64,000 nucleotides of DNA from UBA4416 sp963422675. Lineage in GTDB: Bacteria > Bacteroidota > Bacteroidia > B-17B0 > Aurantibacillaceae. A model generated the notes under the pieces. The model was not told the DNA's origin, made no database searches, and was given only the letters and a program-made list of their open reading frames with translations. Position numbers and translations under genes: made by a program. How positions within the stretch are numbered: position 1 is the stretch's first letter; every line of letters starts with the position of its first letter. The stretch covers positions 248,001 to 312,000 of the forward strand of contig CAXVYS010000027.1 of assembly GCA_963422675.2 (NCBI GenBank), given 5' to 3'. Shown here piece after piece: positions 41,517 to 50,642 of this stretch.

Positions 41517-42677
41517 TTATAAAGTACCTCTTTTTGCTTGTTCTCTTTCAATCGATTCAAACAGAGCTTTAAAGTTACCGGCTCCAAAACCTTTAGCGCC
41601 CATACGTTGGATAATTTCATAAAATAAAGTCGGACGATCTTCTACCGGTTTTGTAAAGATCTGTAATAAATATCCATCCTCATCAGCATCTACTAAAATA
41701 GATAGTTCCTGTAATTTAGTAATATCTTCATGCATGATACTCATGTGTGTACCTAATCGGGCTGGAATATCATCATAGTAAGCTTGTGGAGGTGGTGGTA
41801 AAAATTCAACACCACGTGCTTTTAATTCAGTTACCGTTTTAATGATATCATCCGTTGCCAAAGCTAAATGCTGTACACCGGCACCTTCATAAAAATCAAT
41901 ATATTCTTCAATTTGTGATTTCTTTTTGCCTTCAGCCGGTTCATTAATTGGAAATTTAATACGGCCATTTCCGTTACTCATTACCTTACTCATTAAAGCA
42001 GAATACTCAGTCGTAATTTGTTTGTCATCAAACGATAAGAAGTTTACAAAACCCATTACTTCTTCGTACCATTTTACGGTAGCATTCATTTGATTCCAAC
42101 CCACATTACCTACCATATGGTCAATAAATTTTAATCCAACAGGTGTTGGGTTATATTCGCTTTTCCACTCTTTAAATCCCGGTAAAAATGCGCCTTTGTA
42201 ATTTTTACGTTCAACAAACATATGCACTGTTTCACCGTAAGTATAAATACCGGAACGTACCACTTCACCATGTTCATCGTTTTCAACTACTGGTTCCATG
42301 AAGGATTTTGCTCCACGCTTGATCGTTTCTTCGTATGATTTACGCGCATCTTCAACCCATAATGCAATTACTTTAACGCCATCGCCATGTTTTTTTACGT
42401 GTTCGCCAATGGCCGAATCACTGGTTAATGCAGTTGTAAATACCAAATGGATTTTATCCTGTTTTAATACATAGGAGGTGCGGTCTCTTAAACCTGTTTC
42501 TAAACCTGCATAGGCGTAGGATTGGTAACCGAATGCTGTTTTATAATAGTGTGCAGCCTGTTTTGCATTACCCACATAAAATTCAACATAATCTGTTCCT
42601 AATAGAGGTAAGAAGTCTTGTGCACCTTCAAATATTTTTTCTAATCCGTATTCTACGTTTTTAATTTCTTTTGACAT
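41517..42677 (-). CDS. hpd: 4-hydroxyphenylpyruvate dioxygenase
   Basis: Converts 4-hydroxyphenylpyruvate to homogentisate in tyrosine breakdown, using Fe(II) and O2. The 386-aa protein has two vicinal-oxygen-chelate domains. The iron ligands are visible as H187 (FIDHMVGN), H270 (GVQHLALATDDI) and E354 (LFYEIIQRMG), and the C-terminal GFGAGNFKALFESIE is typical. It lies 291 nt downstream of hmgA on the same strand, so the two successive enzymes of the pathway are neighbours. Fumarylacetoacetase and maleylacetoacetate isomerase are not in this window. Confidence 0.96.
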   Translation of the reverse strand: MSKEIKNVEYGLEKIFEGAQDFLPLLGTDYVEFYVGNAKQAAHYYKTAFGYQSYAYAGLETGLRDRTSYVLKQDKIHLVFTTALTSDSAIGEHVKKHGDGVKVIALWVEDARKSYEETIKRGAKSFMEPVVENDEHGEVVRSGIYTYGETVHMFVERKNYKGAFLPGFKEWKSEYNPTPVGLKFIDHMVGNVGWNQMNATVKWYEEVMGFVNFLSFDDKQITTEYSALMSKVMSNGNGRIKFPINEPAEGKKKSQIEEYIDFYEGAGVQHLALATDDIIKTVTELKARGVEFLPPPPQAYYDDIPARLGTHMSIMHEDITKLQELSILVDADEDGYLLQIFTKPVEDRPTLFYEIIQRMGAKGFGAGNFKALFESIEREQAKRGTL

Positions 42678-42968
42678 GATATTTTAATTTTTTAATGAAA
42701 CAATAAATTAATTTGGAAATACATCTGGTAAAGATCAGTTCACATGAACCAATTTGTTAAGTGTTGCATTGCCCGAATTACCAAATAGTTGGGTTAAACC
42801 GACCACATGGCCATATATAAAGCGCGTAGCTCTAATTTATTTTTCAGGAGTTTAGATTCCATGTTGTTTAACAAGTGATCGTACTAAAAGTCGATTCACA
42901 ATTATACTAATAAATATATTAAAAATTCACCTTTTATGGTTAATTGTCAAATAAGCTCATGCCCAAAA
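42678..42968. other. Intergenic region hmgA-hpd
   Basis: 291 nt. It contains the near-palindrome GTTCACATGAAC (around 42737-42748) and a 22-codon minus-strand open frame (42794-42862). No clear TAnnTTTG box was found before hpd and no terminator after hmgA, so read-through from hmgA is possible. Confidence 0.35.
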
Positions 42969-44126
42969 TTACTCCACCCAACTCTTGTAATACTTACCAT
43001 CATCAATAGCCATCGCTGCTTCCGTTACTTTTAACGGGCGAAATGTATCTACCATAACCGCTAATTCCTGAGTTACAGTTTGCCCTATACTACGCTCCAT
43101 TGCTCCCGGCGCGGGTCCATGAGGAATTCCTTTAGGGTGTAGAGTAATATGACCTTGTTCAATATTATTACGGCTCATAAAATCACCGTCAACATAATAC
43201 AATACTTCATCGCTGTCGATATTACTGTGGTTATAAGGCGCAGGAATTGACAAAGGATGGTAATCATATAAACGCGGACAAAAAGAACAAACTACGAATG
43301 CCGGAGTTTCAAACGTTTGATGCACCGGTGGCGGCTGATGTATGCGCCCTGTAATAGGTTCGAAATTATGGATAGAAAAAGCCCAGGGGAAATTATAACC
43401 ATCCCAGCCAACCACATCAAAAGGATGTGTAGCATAAACGACTTCATGCATCATCCCTTCTTTTTTTATTTTAATCAGGAAATCTCCTTTCTCATCATAC
43501 GTTTCCAAATGGCTTGGTAATTTAAAATCGCGCTCACAAAACGGGGAATGCTCTAAGTGTTGGCCACTCGCATTTTTATAGCGTTTTGGTGTATATAAAG
43601 GGTGAGGCGTTTCTACATAAAAAATACGGTTATCGGTGGTATCAAACTGCATCTGGTAAATCATGCCACGCGGAATAATTAAGTAATCACCATATTCGAA
43701 AGGAATATTTCCCATAAAGGTTCTGAGTGTTCCTTTTCCTTTATGGATGAATAACATTTCATCGGCATCCGCATTTTTGTAGAAGTAAGACGTCATGCTT
43801 TGTTTCGGAGCAGCTAATCCAATATGACAATCACTGTTAAAGAGCATCGTTTTTCTACTGTCTAAAAAATCATCAGCAGGCTTAACGTCAAACCCTTTTA
43901 ATAGTAACGCTTTAATATTTTTGTCGATAGCTACTTTAGGTGATACATCATAGCTTTTAATAATTTCTTTAACCTGGGTAGGTCTGTGTGTATGATACAG
44001 TAAAGAAGAAAAGCCATGAAAGCCTTCTGTACCAAATAATTGCTCGTAATAAAAATTCCCTTGCGGAGATTTAAAGATCGTATGGCGTTTTTGTGGAATT
44101 TTTCCTAATTGGTGATAAAGTGGCAT
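42969..44126 (-). CDS. hmgA: Homogentisate 1,2-dioxygenase
   Basis: Opens the ring of homogentisate to maleylacetoacetate, the step after hpd. 385 aa, the shorter bacterial form, with a double cupin-like fold. Candidate iron ligands are H300, E307 (PYNHSNIDSDE) and H336 (HPKGIPHGP), in the spacing known for the family. The N-terminal YYEQLFGTEGFHGFSSLLYH is the expected substrate-side segment. The gene starts 17 nt after an upstream lipoprotein gene, with which it is probably co-transcribed. Confidence 0.94.
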   Translation of the reverse strand: MPLYHQLGKIPQKRHTIFKSPQGNFYYEQLFGTEGFHGFSSLLYHTHRPTQVKEIIKSYDVSPKVAIDKNIKALLLKGFDVKPADDFLDSRKTMLFNSDCHIGLAAPKQSMTSYFYKNADADEMLFIHKGKGTLRTFMGNIPFEYGDYLIIPRGMIYQMQFDTTDNRIFYVETPHPLYTPKRYKNASGQHLEHSPFCERDFKLPSHLETYDEKGDFLIKIKKEGMMHEVVYATHPFDVVGWDGYNFPWAFSIHNFEPITGRIHQPPPVHQTFETPAFVVCSFCPRLYDYHPLSIPAPYNHSNIDSDEVLYYVDGDFMSRNNIEQGHITLHPKGIPHGPAPGAMERSIGQTVTQELAVMVDTFRPLKVTEAAMAIDDGKYYKSWVE

Positions 44127-44143
44127 AGGATTATTTTTTTTTA

Positions 44144-44695
44144 TTATTTTAGTAAGCTTGCTTTAACGTGAACAGTTTCATCCATTTTAAGAGTTTGGTC
44201 GGTTGAACTTACTCCATCAAATATGGCTAAAACCCTGAATTGAATATTATCCTGAAAAATGTAATTTTTAATATTCAGATCCTGCAGATCCATAGCTACA
44301 GATGTTACTCCGGCAGGAATGTTTGATTTGGTAGCAATAATCTGTTCCCCAACATTGGCAGCTTTTATATAAACGGTGAGTGATTTTAAAAAATCCAAGT
44401 TTGCACCTGTTCCCGAAACGGAAATATTAAACTTTGTCATTTTTATTTCATCTATTAAACTTTGCGCCGTTCCTTCTGCGCTAAACTTGGACGACTGTTG
44501 CGTAGGGACATTAGGCGTTGTAAATTCAACAGAATTTGTTCCCGTGCTTACCGTAATGCTGCTCGAAGGGATGGTTAAATTAGTTGAATAATTAATATCA
44601 AATTCAGTTAACTTGTTTGCTTCATCTTTCTTTTTGCAGGATACCGCCAAGCTAATCAGGGCACATAGTATAGATAAGCTTAAAATTTTTCTCAT
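44144..44695 (-). CDS. Lipoprotein of unknown function
   Basis: 183 aa with a lipoprotein signal (residues 1-19) and Cys20 in the lipobox LAVSC, followed by a Lys/Asp-rich stretch. The mature domain is Thr/Ser/Val-rich and beta-stranded (SITVSTGTNSVEFTTP, FNISVSGTGANLDFLKSLTVYI) with no Cys, resembling small surface beta-sandwich lipoproteins of Bacteroidota. No function is evident. It lies directly upstream of hmgA (17-nt gap) and 59 nt after trhO. Confidence 0.75.
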   Translation of the reverse strand: MRKILSLSILCALISLAVSCKKKDEANKLTEFDINYSTNLTIPSSSITVSTGTNSVEFTTPNVPTQQSSKFSAEGTAQSLIDEIKMTKFNISVSGTGANLDFLKSLTVYIKAANVGEQIIATKSNIPAGVTSVAMDLQDLNIKNYIFQDNIQFRVLAIFDGVSSTDQTLKMDETVHVKASLLK

Positions 44696-44754
44696 AGCGT
44701 AAAAATTATAGTTTCGTTAAAGAATGAATGCGTTTATAAGTGAGTAAGATAATG

Positions 44755-45825
44755 TTATATTAAAGATAGGTCATTTTTTATAATTTCCGCTAAATTAGGC
44801 CTTAACCTGCTTTTATATACAGCTAACGATTCTTCTCCTTTTTTTATCCTTCCTTTTCTCAGCGCACGTTGTTCTTCAATCGGCAAAGCAGCGATATCCT
44901 GGCATTTAGCAGTGCAGCAACCCTGCATTTTTTCGGCACACGCATCGCACTGAATAAACAGTAAATGACAATCATCATTTTTACAGTTCACATGCGTATC
45001 GCAGGCTTTTCCGCATTGGTGACATTTACTCAATACATCATCCGTAATGCGTTCTCCTATCCGCTCATCAAATACAAAGTTTATTCCCCTGAACTTACTT
45101 TCTATTCCCAACTCTTTAACCTCCTTGGCATATTGTATAATGCCACCTTGTAAATGGTTAACATCCTTAAAGCCTTTATGTTTTAAATAAGCACTTGCTT
45201 TTTCGCATCTAATACCACCGGTACAGTACATAATTACTTTTTTATCTTCCTGTCCTTTTAAGTGGTCTACTACCAGAGGTAACTCTTCTCTAAACGTATC
45301 GGCATCAGGGCAAAAAGCCTTATCAAAACGGCCCACTTCACTTTCGTAATGGTTGCGCATATCAACTACAATGGTATTTGGGTCCTCAATCGCTTTATTA
45401 AATCCTTCCGCATTTAAATAAGTTCCGGTATTACCGGCATTAAAATCCGGATCATCAATACCATCGGCAACCACTTTTTCCTTTACTTTAATAATTAATT
45501 TGTAAAAGGATTTTCCATCATCGTCTACCGCAATTTTAAAAGGGACATCCATAAAACGGGTATCCTTATAAACCTCTTCTACAAATTGATCCCAGTTACT
45601 TTTTGGAACACTCATTTGGGCGTTAATGCCTTCATGCGCCACATAAATGCGACCAAAGATATTAAGCGCTGTCCATTGCTTAAATAAATAGTCCCTTAAT
45701 TCTTTGGGATCCTCAATTCTTACGTATTTGTAAAAAGATAAAGTAACGCGCTCAATGGTTTCATGAGCTAAACGAACCTTTAGTTCGTCTTTATTAATTC
45801 GGTTTCTTAATTCTGGCATTTTCAT
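44755..45825 (-). CDS. trhO: tRNA uridine 5-oxyacetic acid hydroxylase (rhodanese-like TrhO)
   Basis: TrhO (formerly YceA) hydroxylates wobble U34 of tRNA with O2. The 356-aa protein has an N-terminal acylphosphatase-like domain with the hallmark GRIYVAHEGINAQ (58-70), a rhodanese domain with active-site C201 in CTGGIRCEKA, and a C-terminal Cys-rich segment (~270-308, CHQCGKACDTHVNC and CDACAEKMQGCC) that probably binds zinc. Length and domain order match the family. The start could be codon 1 or 3, both ATG. Confidence 0.94.
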   Translation of the reverse strand: MKMPELRNRINKDELKVRLAHETIERVTLSFYKYVRIEDPKELRDYLFKQWTALNIFGRIYVAHEGINAQMSVPKSNWDQFVEEVYKDTRFMDVPFKIAVDDDGKSFYKLIIKVKEKVVADGIDDPDFNAGNTGTYLNAEGFNKAIEDPNTIVVDMRNHYESEVGRFDKAFCPDADTFREELPLVVDHLKGQEDKKVIMYCTGGIRCEKASAYLKHKGFKDVNHLQGGIIQYAKEVKELGIESKFRGINFVFDERIGERITDDVLSKCHQCGKACDTHVNCKNDDCHLLFIQCDACAEKMQGCCTAKCQDIAALPIEEQRALRKGRIKKGEESLAVYKSRLRPNLAEIIKNDLSLI

Positions 45826-45948
45826 AATAGATATAATTGCAGGTTATACTATTTAATTTTTTTTAACTAAAAATGGGATATTAAAACTAAAAATAAGTAC
45901 TTACTCAATTTTAAATTTAACATATTTTCAAATCATCACATTTTTAGT

Positions 45949-45964
45949 TACGTTTGCAAAGATA
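45949..45964. promoter_or_regulatory. Abutting -7 boxes on opposite strands
   Basis: TACGTTTG on the plus strand (45949-45956) is directly followed by CAAAGATA (45957-45964), which is TATCTTTG on the minus strand. They could serve the divergent threonine dehydrogenase and trhO genes, but the two polymerases would face each other. Neither has a good TTG element at the usual distance. Confidence 0.4.
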
Positions 45965-45997
45965 GTGAAAAACTAAAAAACATAACTGACTTTTATC

Positions 45998-46939
45998 ATG
46001 TACAATAAAGAAGATAAAATTTTAATTATAGGTGCCGGCGGGCAAATTGGAATCGAATTAGCGCAGGAATTAAGTATATTGTATGGTTCAAGTAATGTAG
46101 TAGCAGCTGATGTAAAGCCCATTCCGGTTCTGAGTAATAATCCTTTCGAAAAACTGGATGTTTTGGATAAAGACGCTTTATTAAATGTGGTTAAAAAACA
46201 CGGCATTTCCCATGTATATCTTTTAGCGGCACTTTTATCCGCTACCGGAGAACAGAATCCTATGTTCGCCTGGAAATTAAATATGGAGGGTTTGTTTAAT
46301 GTATTGGACCTTGCCAAAGAGAAACATATTACCAAAGTTTACTGGCCTAGTTCCATTGCTGTTTTTGGGCCAACAACTCCGCGGCTTGATACTCCTCAGT
46401 ATACGGTTATGGAACCTTCTACTGTATACGGGATTAGTAAACAGGCCGGCGAAAGATGGTGCGAATGGTACAACAATAAATACGGTGTGGATGTAAGAAG
46501 CTTGCGTTACCCCGGATTAATTGGATGGAAATCGGCACCGGGAGGTGGAACCACCGATTATGCCGTTCATATTTTTCATGAGGCTTTAAAAAACAAGAGT
46601 TACGAATGTTTTTTATCAGAAAATACAGCTTTACCAATGATGCATATGGAAGATGCTATTCGTGCAACGATCGAAATTATGCATGCGCCATCTGATAATG
46701 TTAAAATAAGGGGCTCTTATAATATAGCGGGAATAAGTTTTACCCCAAAACAGATTGCAGAGGAAATTAAAAAACATATCCCTGATTTTAAAATCACTTA
46801 TAAACCTGATTTTCGACAGGATATTGCAGATAGTTGGCCACAAAGTATTAACGAATCTGAAGCTCAAAAAGATTGGGGCTGGAAGCAAAAATATAATTTA
46901 ACAATGCTGGTTGACAACATGTTGGAAAACTTGGCATAA
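45998..46939 (+). CDS. L-threonine 3-dehydrogenase, short-chain (epimerase-like) type
   Basis: 313 aa extended short-chain dehydrogenase. The Rossmann motif GAGGQIG is at residues 12-18, the catalytic pair Tyr144/Lys148 is in YGISK, and RYPGLIGWKSAPGGGTTDYAV is the signature of the SDR-type L-threonine dehydrogenase, which oxidises threonine to 2-amino-3-ketobutyrate for glycine formation. A UDP-sugar epimerase is the main alternative but lacks that signature. kbl (2-amino-3-ketobutyrate ligase) is not in this window. The gene is monocistronic and divergent from trhO. Confidence 0.88.
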   Translation: MYNKEDKILIIGAGGQIGIELAQELSILYGSSNVVAADVKPIPVLSNNPFEKLDVLDKDALLNVVKKHGISHVYLLAALLSATGEQNPMFAWKLNMEGLFNVLDLAKEKHITKVYWPSSIAVFGPTTPRLDTPQYTVMEPSTVYGISKQAGERWCEWYNNKYGVDVRSLRYPGLIGWKSAPGGGTTDYAVHIFHEALKNKSYECFLSENTALPMMHMEDAIRATIEIMHAPSDNVKIRGSYNIAGISFTPKQIAEEIKKHIPDFKITYKPDFRQDIADSWPQSINESEAQKDWGWKQKYNLTMLVDNMLENLA

Positions 46940-47101
46940 AAAATGCTATTCGTGTTGTAACTTATAATTTGAAAAAACGTATCAATGTTAAATTTCTCAA
47001 ATTGAGTGCCTAAAATACAGTCATCGTTCATTTAATCGGTTTTGTCTAAAATATTTACCTAAATACAACAATATTACATAATTTAGTAAAAGTTATTGCC
47101 T

Positions 47102-47998
47102 ATGAAAAAAACATATTTTATACTGATTTTCCTAGTGTATCAGATAAGCCAGGGTCAATCTCAGTCGTATGAATTGGGAGGATCTACCGGTAAGGATACC
47201 ATAAACCTGATTGACGCTTTGGGTAAAAAACAAGGTAAATGGGTATTAAGAGGTAAGCATAAGCCAGGCTCATGTTTCGGTCCTGATCAAAAAGCAGAAG
47301 AAGGTAAGTATACCGACAACCGCAAAGTGGGTAAATGGTTCGAATATTACTGTAATGGTAATATGAAAAATCAGCTTACTTTTCAAAACGGGCGCCCTGA
47401 TGGTTATGCTATCATGTACCATGAAAACGGAAAGATTTCTGAAGAAGGAAACTGGAAAAATAATCGCTGGACAGGCCCTTATAAATTATATTACGAAAAT
47501 GGCCAGCCACAACACGAATTTAATTTTAATGCAACCGGAAAAAGAGAAGGTGCTGTAAAATATTATTACGAAAATGGCCAGGTAGCTATTGAAGGTAACT
47601 TTGTAAATGGTAAGGAAGCCGGAGTAATTACCGAATACCATGAAAATGGAGATTTGAAAGCTCAAAAAACCTTTAATGATGGCAATGTAGATGTAGCATC
47701 TATTAAAGAATTTGAACCTAAAAAACCAATCATTAAATCTGTTGAAGTCATAGAAGGTCCTAAAGTTGTATTAAAAGCAGATGAAAAACCAAACGGAGCA
47801 ATGGCTAAAGGCCCAATGATTCTGAATGGACAAAACATTACTTACAATAAAAATAAGCAAATTACAAAAGATGGTCTATTTAAAGATAACCGTTTAATGG
47901 AGGGTAAAAATTATATTTATGACGAAAACGGGATCTTACAACGGATATCTGTTTACAAAAACGGACTTTATGTTGGTGATGCCCCAATCGAAAATTAA
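47102..47998 (+). CDS. Secreted MORN-like repeat protein (YwqK family)
   Basis: 298 aa from the ATG at 47102; an upstream in-frame TTG adds two residues and is unlikely. A signal peptide covers about residues 1-20. Residues ~40-200 consist of MORN_2 (YwqK-type) repeats of about 22-24 residues (EGKYTDNRKVGKWFEYYCNG, YYENGQVAIEGNFVNGKEAG), which form beta-hairpin ladders. Such proteins are labelled toxin-antitoxin YwqK-like, but the label rests on weak similarity, and the signal peptide argues against an intracellular antitoxin. A role in surface or periplasmic binding is a guess. Confidence 0.8.
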   Translation: MKKTYFILIFLVYQISQGQSQSYELGGSTGKDTINLIDALGKKQGKWVLRGKHKPGSCFGPDQKAEEGKYTDNRKVGKWFEYYCNGNMKNQLTFQNGRPDGYAIMYHENGKISEEGNWKNNRWTGPYKLYYENGQPQHEFNFNATGKREGAVKYYYENGQVAIEGNFVNGKEAGVITEYHENGDLKAQKTFNDGNVDVASIKEFEPKKPIIKSVEVIEGPKVVLKADEKPNGAMAKGPMILNGQNITYNKNKQITKDGLFKDNRLMEGKNYIYDENGILQRISVYKNGLYVGDAPIEN

Positions 47999-48022
47999 GT
48001 TTAAAAATTCTTAAAAGAAACG

Positions 48023-48047
48023 AAGACGGCCACGTGCCGTCTTTTTT
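48023..48047 (+). terminator. Terminator after the MORN-repeat gene
   Basis: An 8-bp stem, AAGACGGC / GCCGTCTT, with a CACGT loop and a T-run, 25 nt after the stop codon and 32 nt before cysS. Confidence 0.9.
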
Positions 48048-48078
48048 TATTTACTAAATTTAGGATCTTATTCGTCTT

Positions 48079-49542
48079 ATGGAAAAACTCTTTATATACA
48101 ATACACTCAGCAGAAAAAAAGAAGAATTTAAAGCAATTAACGCCCCCTTTCTTGGGATGTACGTTTGCGGTCCAACTGTATACAGCGATGTGCATTTGGG
48201 CAATTGCCGTACGTTTATGTCTTTTGATATCATTTACCGTTATTTGACTCATATTGGTTATAAAGTAAGGTATGTAAGAAATATTACCGATGCAGGTCAC
48301 CTCGAGAGCGATGGGGATGTGGGCGAAGATAAAATTTCTAAAAAAGCAAAGCTTCAACAATTGGAGCCCATGGAAATTGTACAAACCTATACTGTTGGTT
48401 TTAGAGACGTAATGGGCTTGTTTAATGCATTGCCTCCAAGCATTGAACCCACCGCAACCGGTCACATTATTGAACAGCAGGAGATCGCTAAAAAGATTAT
48501 TGAAAATGGGTTAGCCTATGAACATAATGGAACCGTGTATTTTGATGTGGAAAAATATGCAAAGTCAAATAATTATACAGCATTAACCGGAAGAAAATTA
48601 GATGAACTCCTTGAAAATACAAGGGATTTAGACGGACAAAATGAAAAACGCGGACGCCTGGATTTTGCCTTGTGGATCAAAGCAAAACCAGAACATTTAA
48701 TGAAATGGTCAAGCCCATGGGGAGTTGGTTTTCCGGGCTGGCATATCGAATGCTCGGCGATGAGTACAAAATATTTAGGAGAGCAATTTGATATTCATGG
48801 TGGTGGTATGGATTTGCAGGCAACCCATCACACCAACGAAATTGCTCAAAATGTAGCATATTGTGGTAAAAGTCCTGCTAACTACTGGATTCATACAAAT
48901 ATGCTAACTGTAAACGGACAAAAAATGAGTAAGTCTTTAGGGAATAGTTTTTTACCGTTGGAATTATTTACAGGGAACCATCCTTTATTAAACAAAGGCT
49001 ACAGCCCAATGGCCGTAAGGTTCTTTATGATGCAAACGCATTACAGAAGTACTCTTGATTTTAGTAATGATGCCCTGGCAGCAGCAGAAAAAGCGTTTCA
49101 CCGGTTAACGGAAAGCTATAAAACATTACAAACATTGAAAGCTTCTGATTCATCTTCCGAAAATATTGAAGCATTGCAACGTGCTTGTTATGAGGCGATG
49201 AATGATGATTTTAATACTCCTGTATTAATTGCTCAATTATTTGATGCTATCAGAATTATTAATTCGGCAAACGATAAAAAAGTTTCTTTAACACAGGCCG
49301 ATATTGATTTGTTGAAATCAATCTATCAGCATTTTGTATTTGATATCATGGGCCTTAAAACTGAAGAAGAAAATAATAAATCAACTACAGCTTTAAATGA
49401 TGTGATGCAGTTAGTGTTGGACCTTCGTGCAAAAGCCAAGGCCAATAAGGATTTCGCCACATCAGATGAAATAAGAAACAAATTAACTGCATCAAACATA
49501 CAGGTAAAAGACGGAAAAGAAGGAGCAACCTGGAATTTATAG
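48079..49542 (+). CDS. cysS: Cysteinyl-tRNA synthetase
   Basis: Charges tRNA-Cys. The 487-aa class I synthetase has C30 in CGPTVYSDVHLGN (zinc ligand and the HIGH-equivalent HLGN, 39-42), the zinc-site segment GWHIECSAMS, and the KMSKS loop (~281-285, GQKMSKSLGNS). The C-terminal DALR and anticodon-binding region (DDFNTPVLIAQLFDAI) is complete. It follows a terminator and is followed 42 nt later by an M28 peptidase gene. Confidence 0.98.
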   Translation: MEKLFIYNTLSRKKEEFKAINAPFLGMYVCGPTVYSDVHLGNCRTFMSFDIIYRYLTHIGYKVRYVRNITDAGHLESDGDVGEDKISKKAKLQQLEPMEIVQTYTVGFRDVMGLFNALPPSIEPTATGHIIEQQEIAKKIIENGLAYEHNGTVYFDVEKYAKSNNYTALTGRKLDELLENTRDLDGQNEKRGRLDFALWIKAKPEHLMKWSSPWGVGFPGWHIECSAMSTKYLGEQFDIHGGGMDLQATHHTNEIAQNVAYCGKSPANYWIHTNMLTVNGQKMSKSLGNSFLPLELFTGNHPLLNKGYSPMAVRFFMMQTHYRSTLDFSNDALAAAEKAFHRLTESYKTLQTLKASDSSSENIEALQRACYEAMNDDFNTPVLIAQLFDAIRIINSANDKKVSLTQADIDLLKSIYQHFVFDIMGLKTEEENNKSTTALNDVMQLVLDLRAKAKANKDFATSDEIRNKLTASNIQVKDGKEGATWNL

Positions 49543-49584
49543 ATTAAATTTTTCAGATCCATTTTAATATTAAAAAACAGTTTC

Positions 49585-50580
49585 ATGAAATTCTTAAAAT
49601 ACATTGCTTTAATTCCGGTAACATTACTTTTCTTTAAATGCCAACCCGAAAAACCTAAAGTGGAAACGGTAGTAGTTCCCCCGAAGGCAGAGAAGAAACA
49701 TATCGTACCTCCCGATTTTAATACCGATAGTGCTTTTGCTTATGTGAAAGCGCAGGCTGATATGGGGCCGCGAATTCCGGGTAGTAAAGCACATGATGCA
49801 GCTGTGGCGTATTATGAAAAGCAATTTAAAAAGTTTGGTGCTGAGGTAATCGTACAAAAAGGCAATGTAACAACCTATGATAACAAACCATGGATCTTAA
49901 AAAACATCATTGCATCCTATAATCCAAAAGCAGCAGACCGTATTTTATTATGCTCACATTGGGATAGCAGGCCTTTTGCAGATAAAGACCCTAAACCTGA
50001 AAACAGGACCAAGCCTTGCCCCGGAGTAAATGACGGAGCAAGCGGAGTAGGTGTGCTGATAGAAATGGCCCGTTTATTTTCTTTACAAAAACCTAATGTA
50101 GGAGTTGATATTATTTTATTTGACCTAGAAGATTATGGGAATGATGGTGGTAATGCCGAAACATGGTGTCTTGGTTCCCAGTACTGGAGCAAAAATTTAC
50201 ACGTGCCTTACTATGGGGCAAAATTTGGCATTTTGTTAGATATGGTGGGAGCAAAAAATGCTACCTTTTTTAAGGAAGAAATCTCCATGAATTATGCTTC
50301 CGAAGCTGTAAACAAGGTGTGGGGCACTGCTCAAAACCTGGGGTATAGCAATTACTTCATTAACCAGCAAATGGGGGGTATGACGGATGATCATAAATAT
50401 GTAAATGAATTGGCCCAGGTTCCGTGTATTGATATCATTCATTATGAAATGAATGTTCCATCAGGACGAGGAGAGTTTTTTAAACATCATCATACCACAA
50501 CCGATGATATAAACACGATCGACAAAAGCACTTTAAAGGCAGTAGGCCAAACGTTATTGGAAGTTATTTATAACGAATAA
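49585..50580 (+). CDS. M28 family peptidase lipoprotein, glutaminyl-cyclase-like
   Basis: 331 aa with a lipoprotein signal and Cys19 in LLFFKC. The M28 zinc ligands are visible: SHWDSRPFAD, GVNDGASGVG, DLEDYGNDGG and, near the C-terminus, IIHYEMNVPSGRGEFFKHHHTTTDD. The WDSRP and LEDYG segments are closer to glutaminyl-peptide cyclotransferases than to aminopeptidases, so it may form N-terminal pyroglutamate on exported proteins or trim peptides. It is tethered to the envelope. It lies between cysS and polA on the same strand. Confidence 0.88.
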   Translation: MKFLKYIALIPVTLLFFKCQPEKPKVETVVVPPKAEKKHIVPPDFNTDSAFAYVKAQADMGPRIPGSKAHDAAVAYYEKQFKKFGAEVIVQKGNVTTYDNKPWILKNIIASYNPKAADRILLCSHWDSRPFADKDPKPENRTKPCPGVNDGASGVGVLIEMARLFSLQKPNVGVDIILFDLEDYGNDGGNAETWCLGSQYWSKNLHVPYYGAKFGILLDMVGAKNATFFKEEISMNYASEAVNKVWGTAQNLGYSNYFINQQMGGMTDDHKYVNELAQVPCIDIIHYEMNVPSGRGEFFKHHHTTTDDINTIDKSTLKAVGQTLLEVIYNE

Positions 50581-50642
50581 AGTTTAGTATTCATGCGGCT
50601 TTAGGGCTATTCTTAAATTTTTAATATTTAGTAAATTTTATC

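Noticed and set aside
42794..42862. 22-codon minus-strand frame upstream of hpd, considered as a leader peptide
   Set aside because: It has a single Tyr codon, no attenuator-like hairpins and no promoter evidence.
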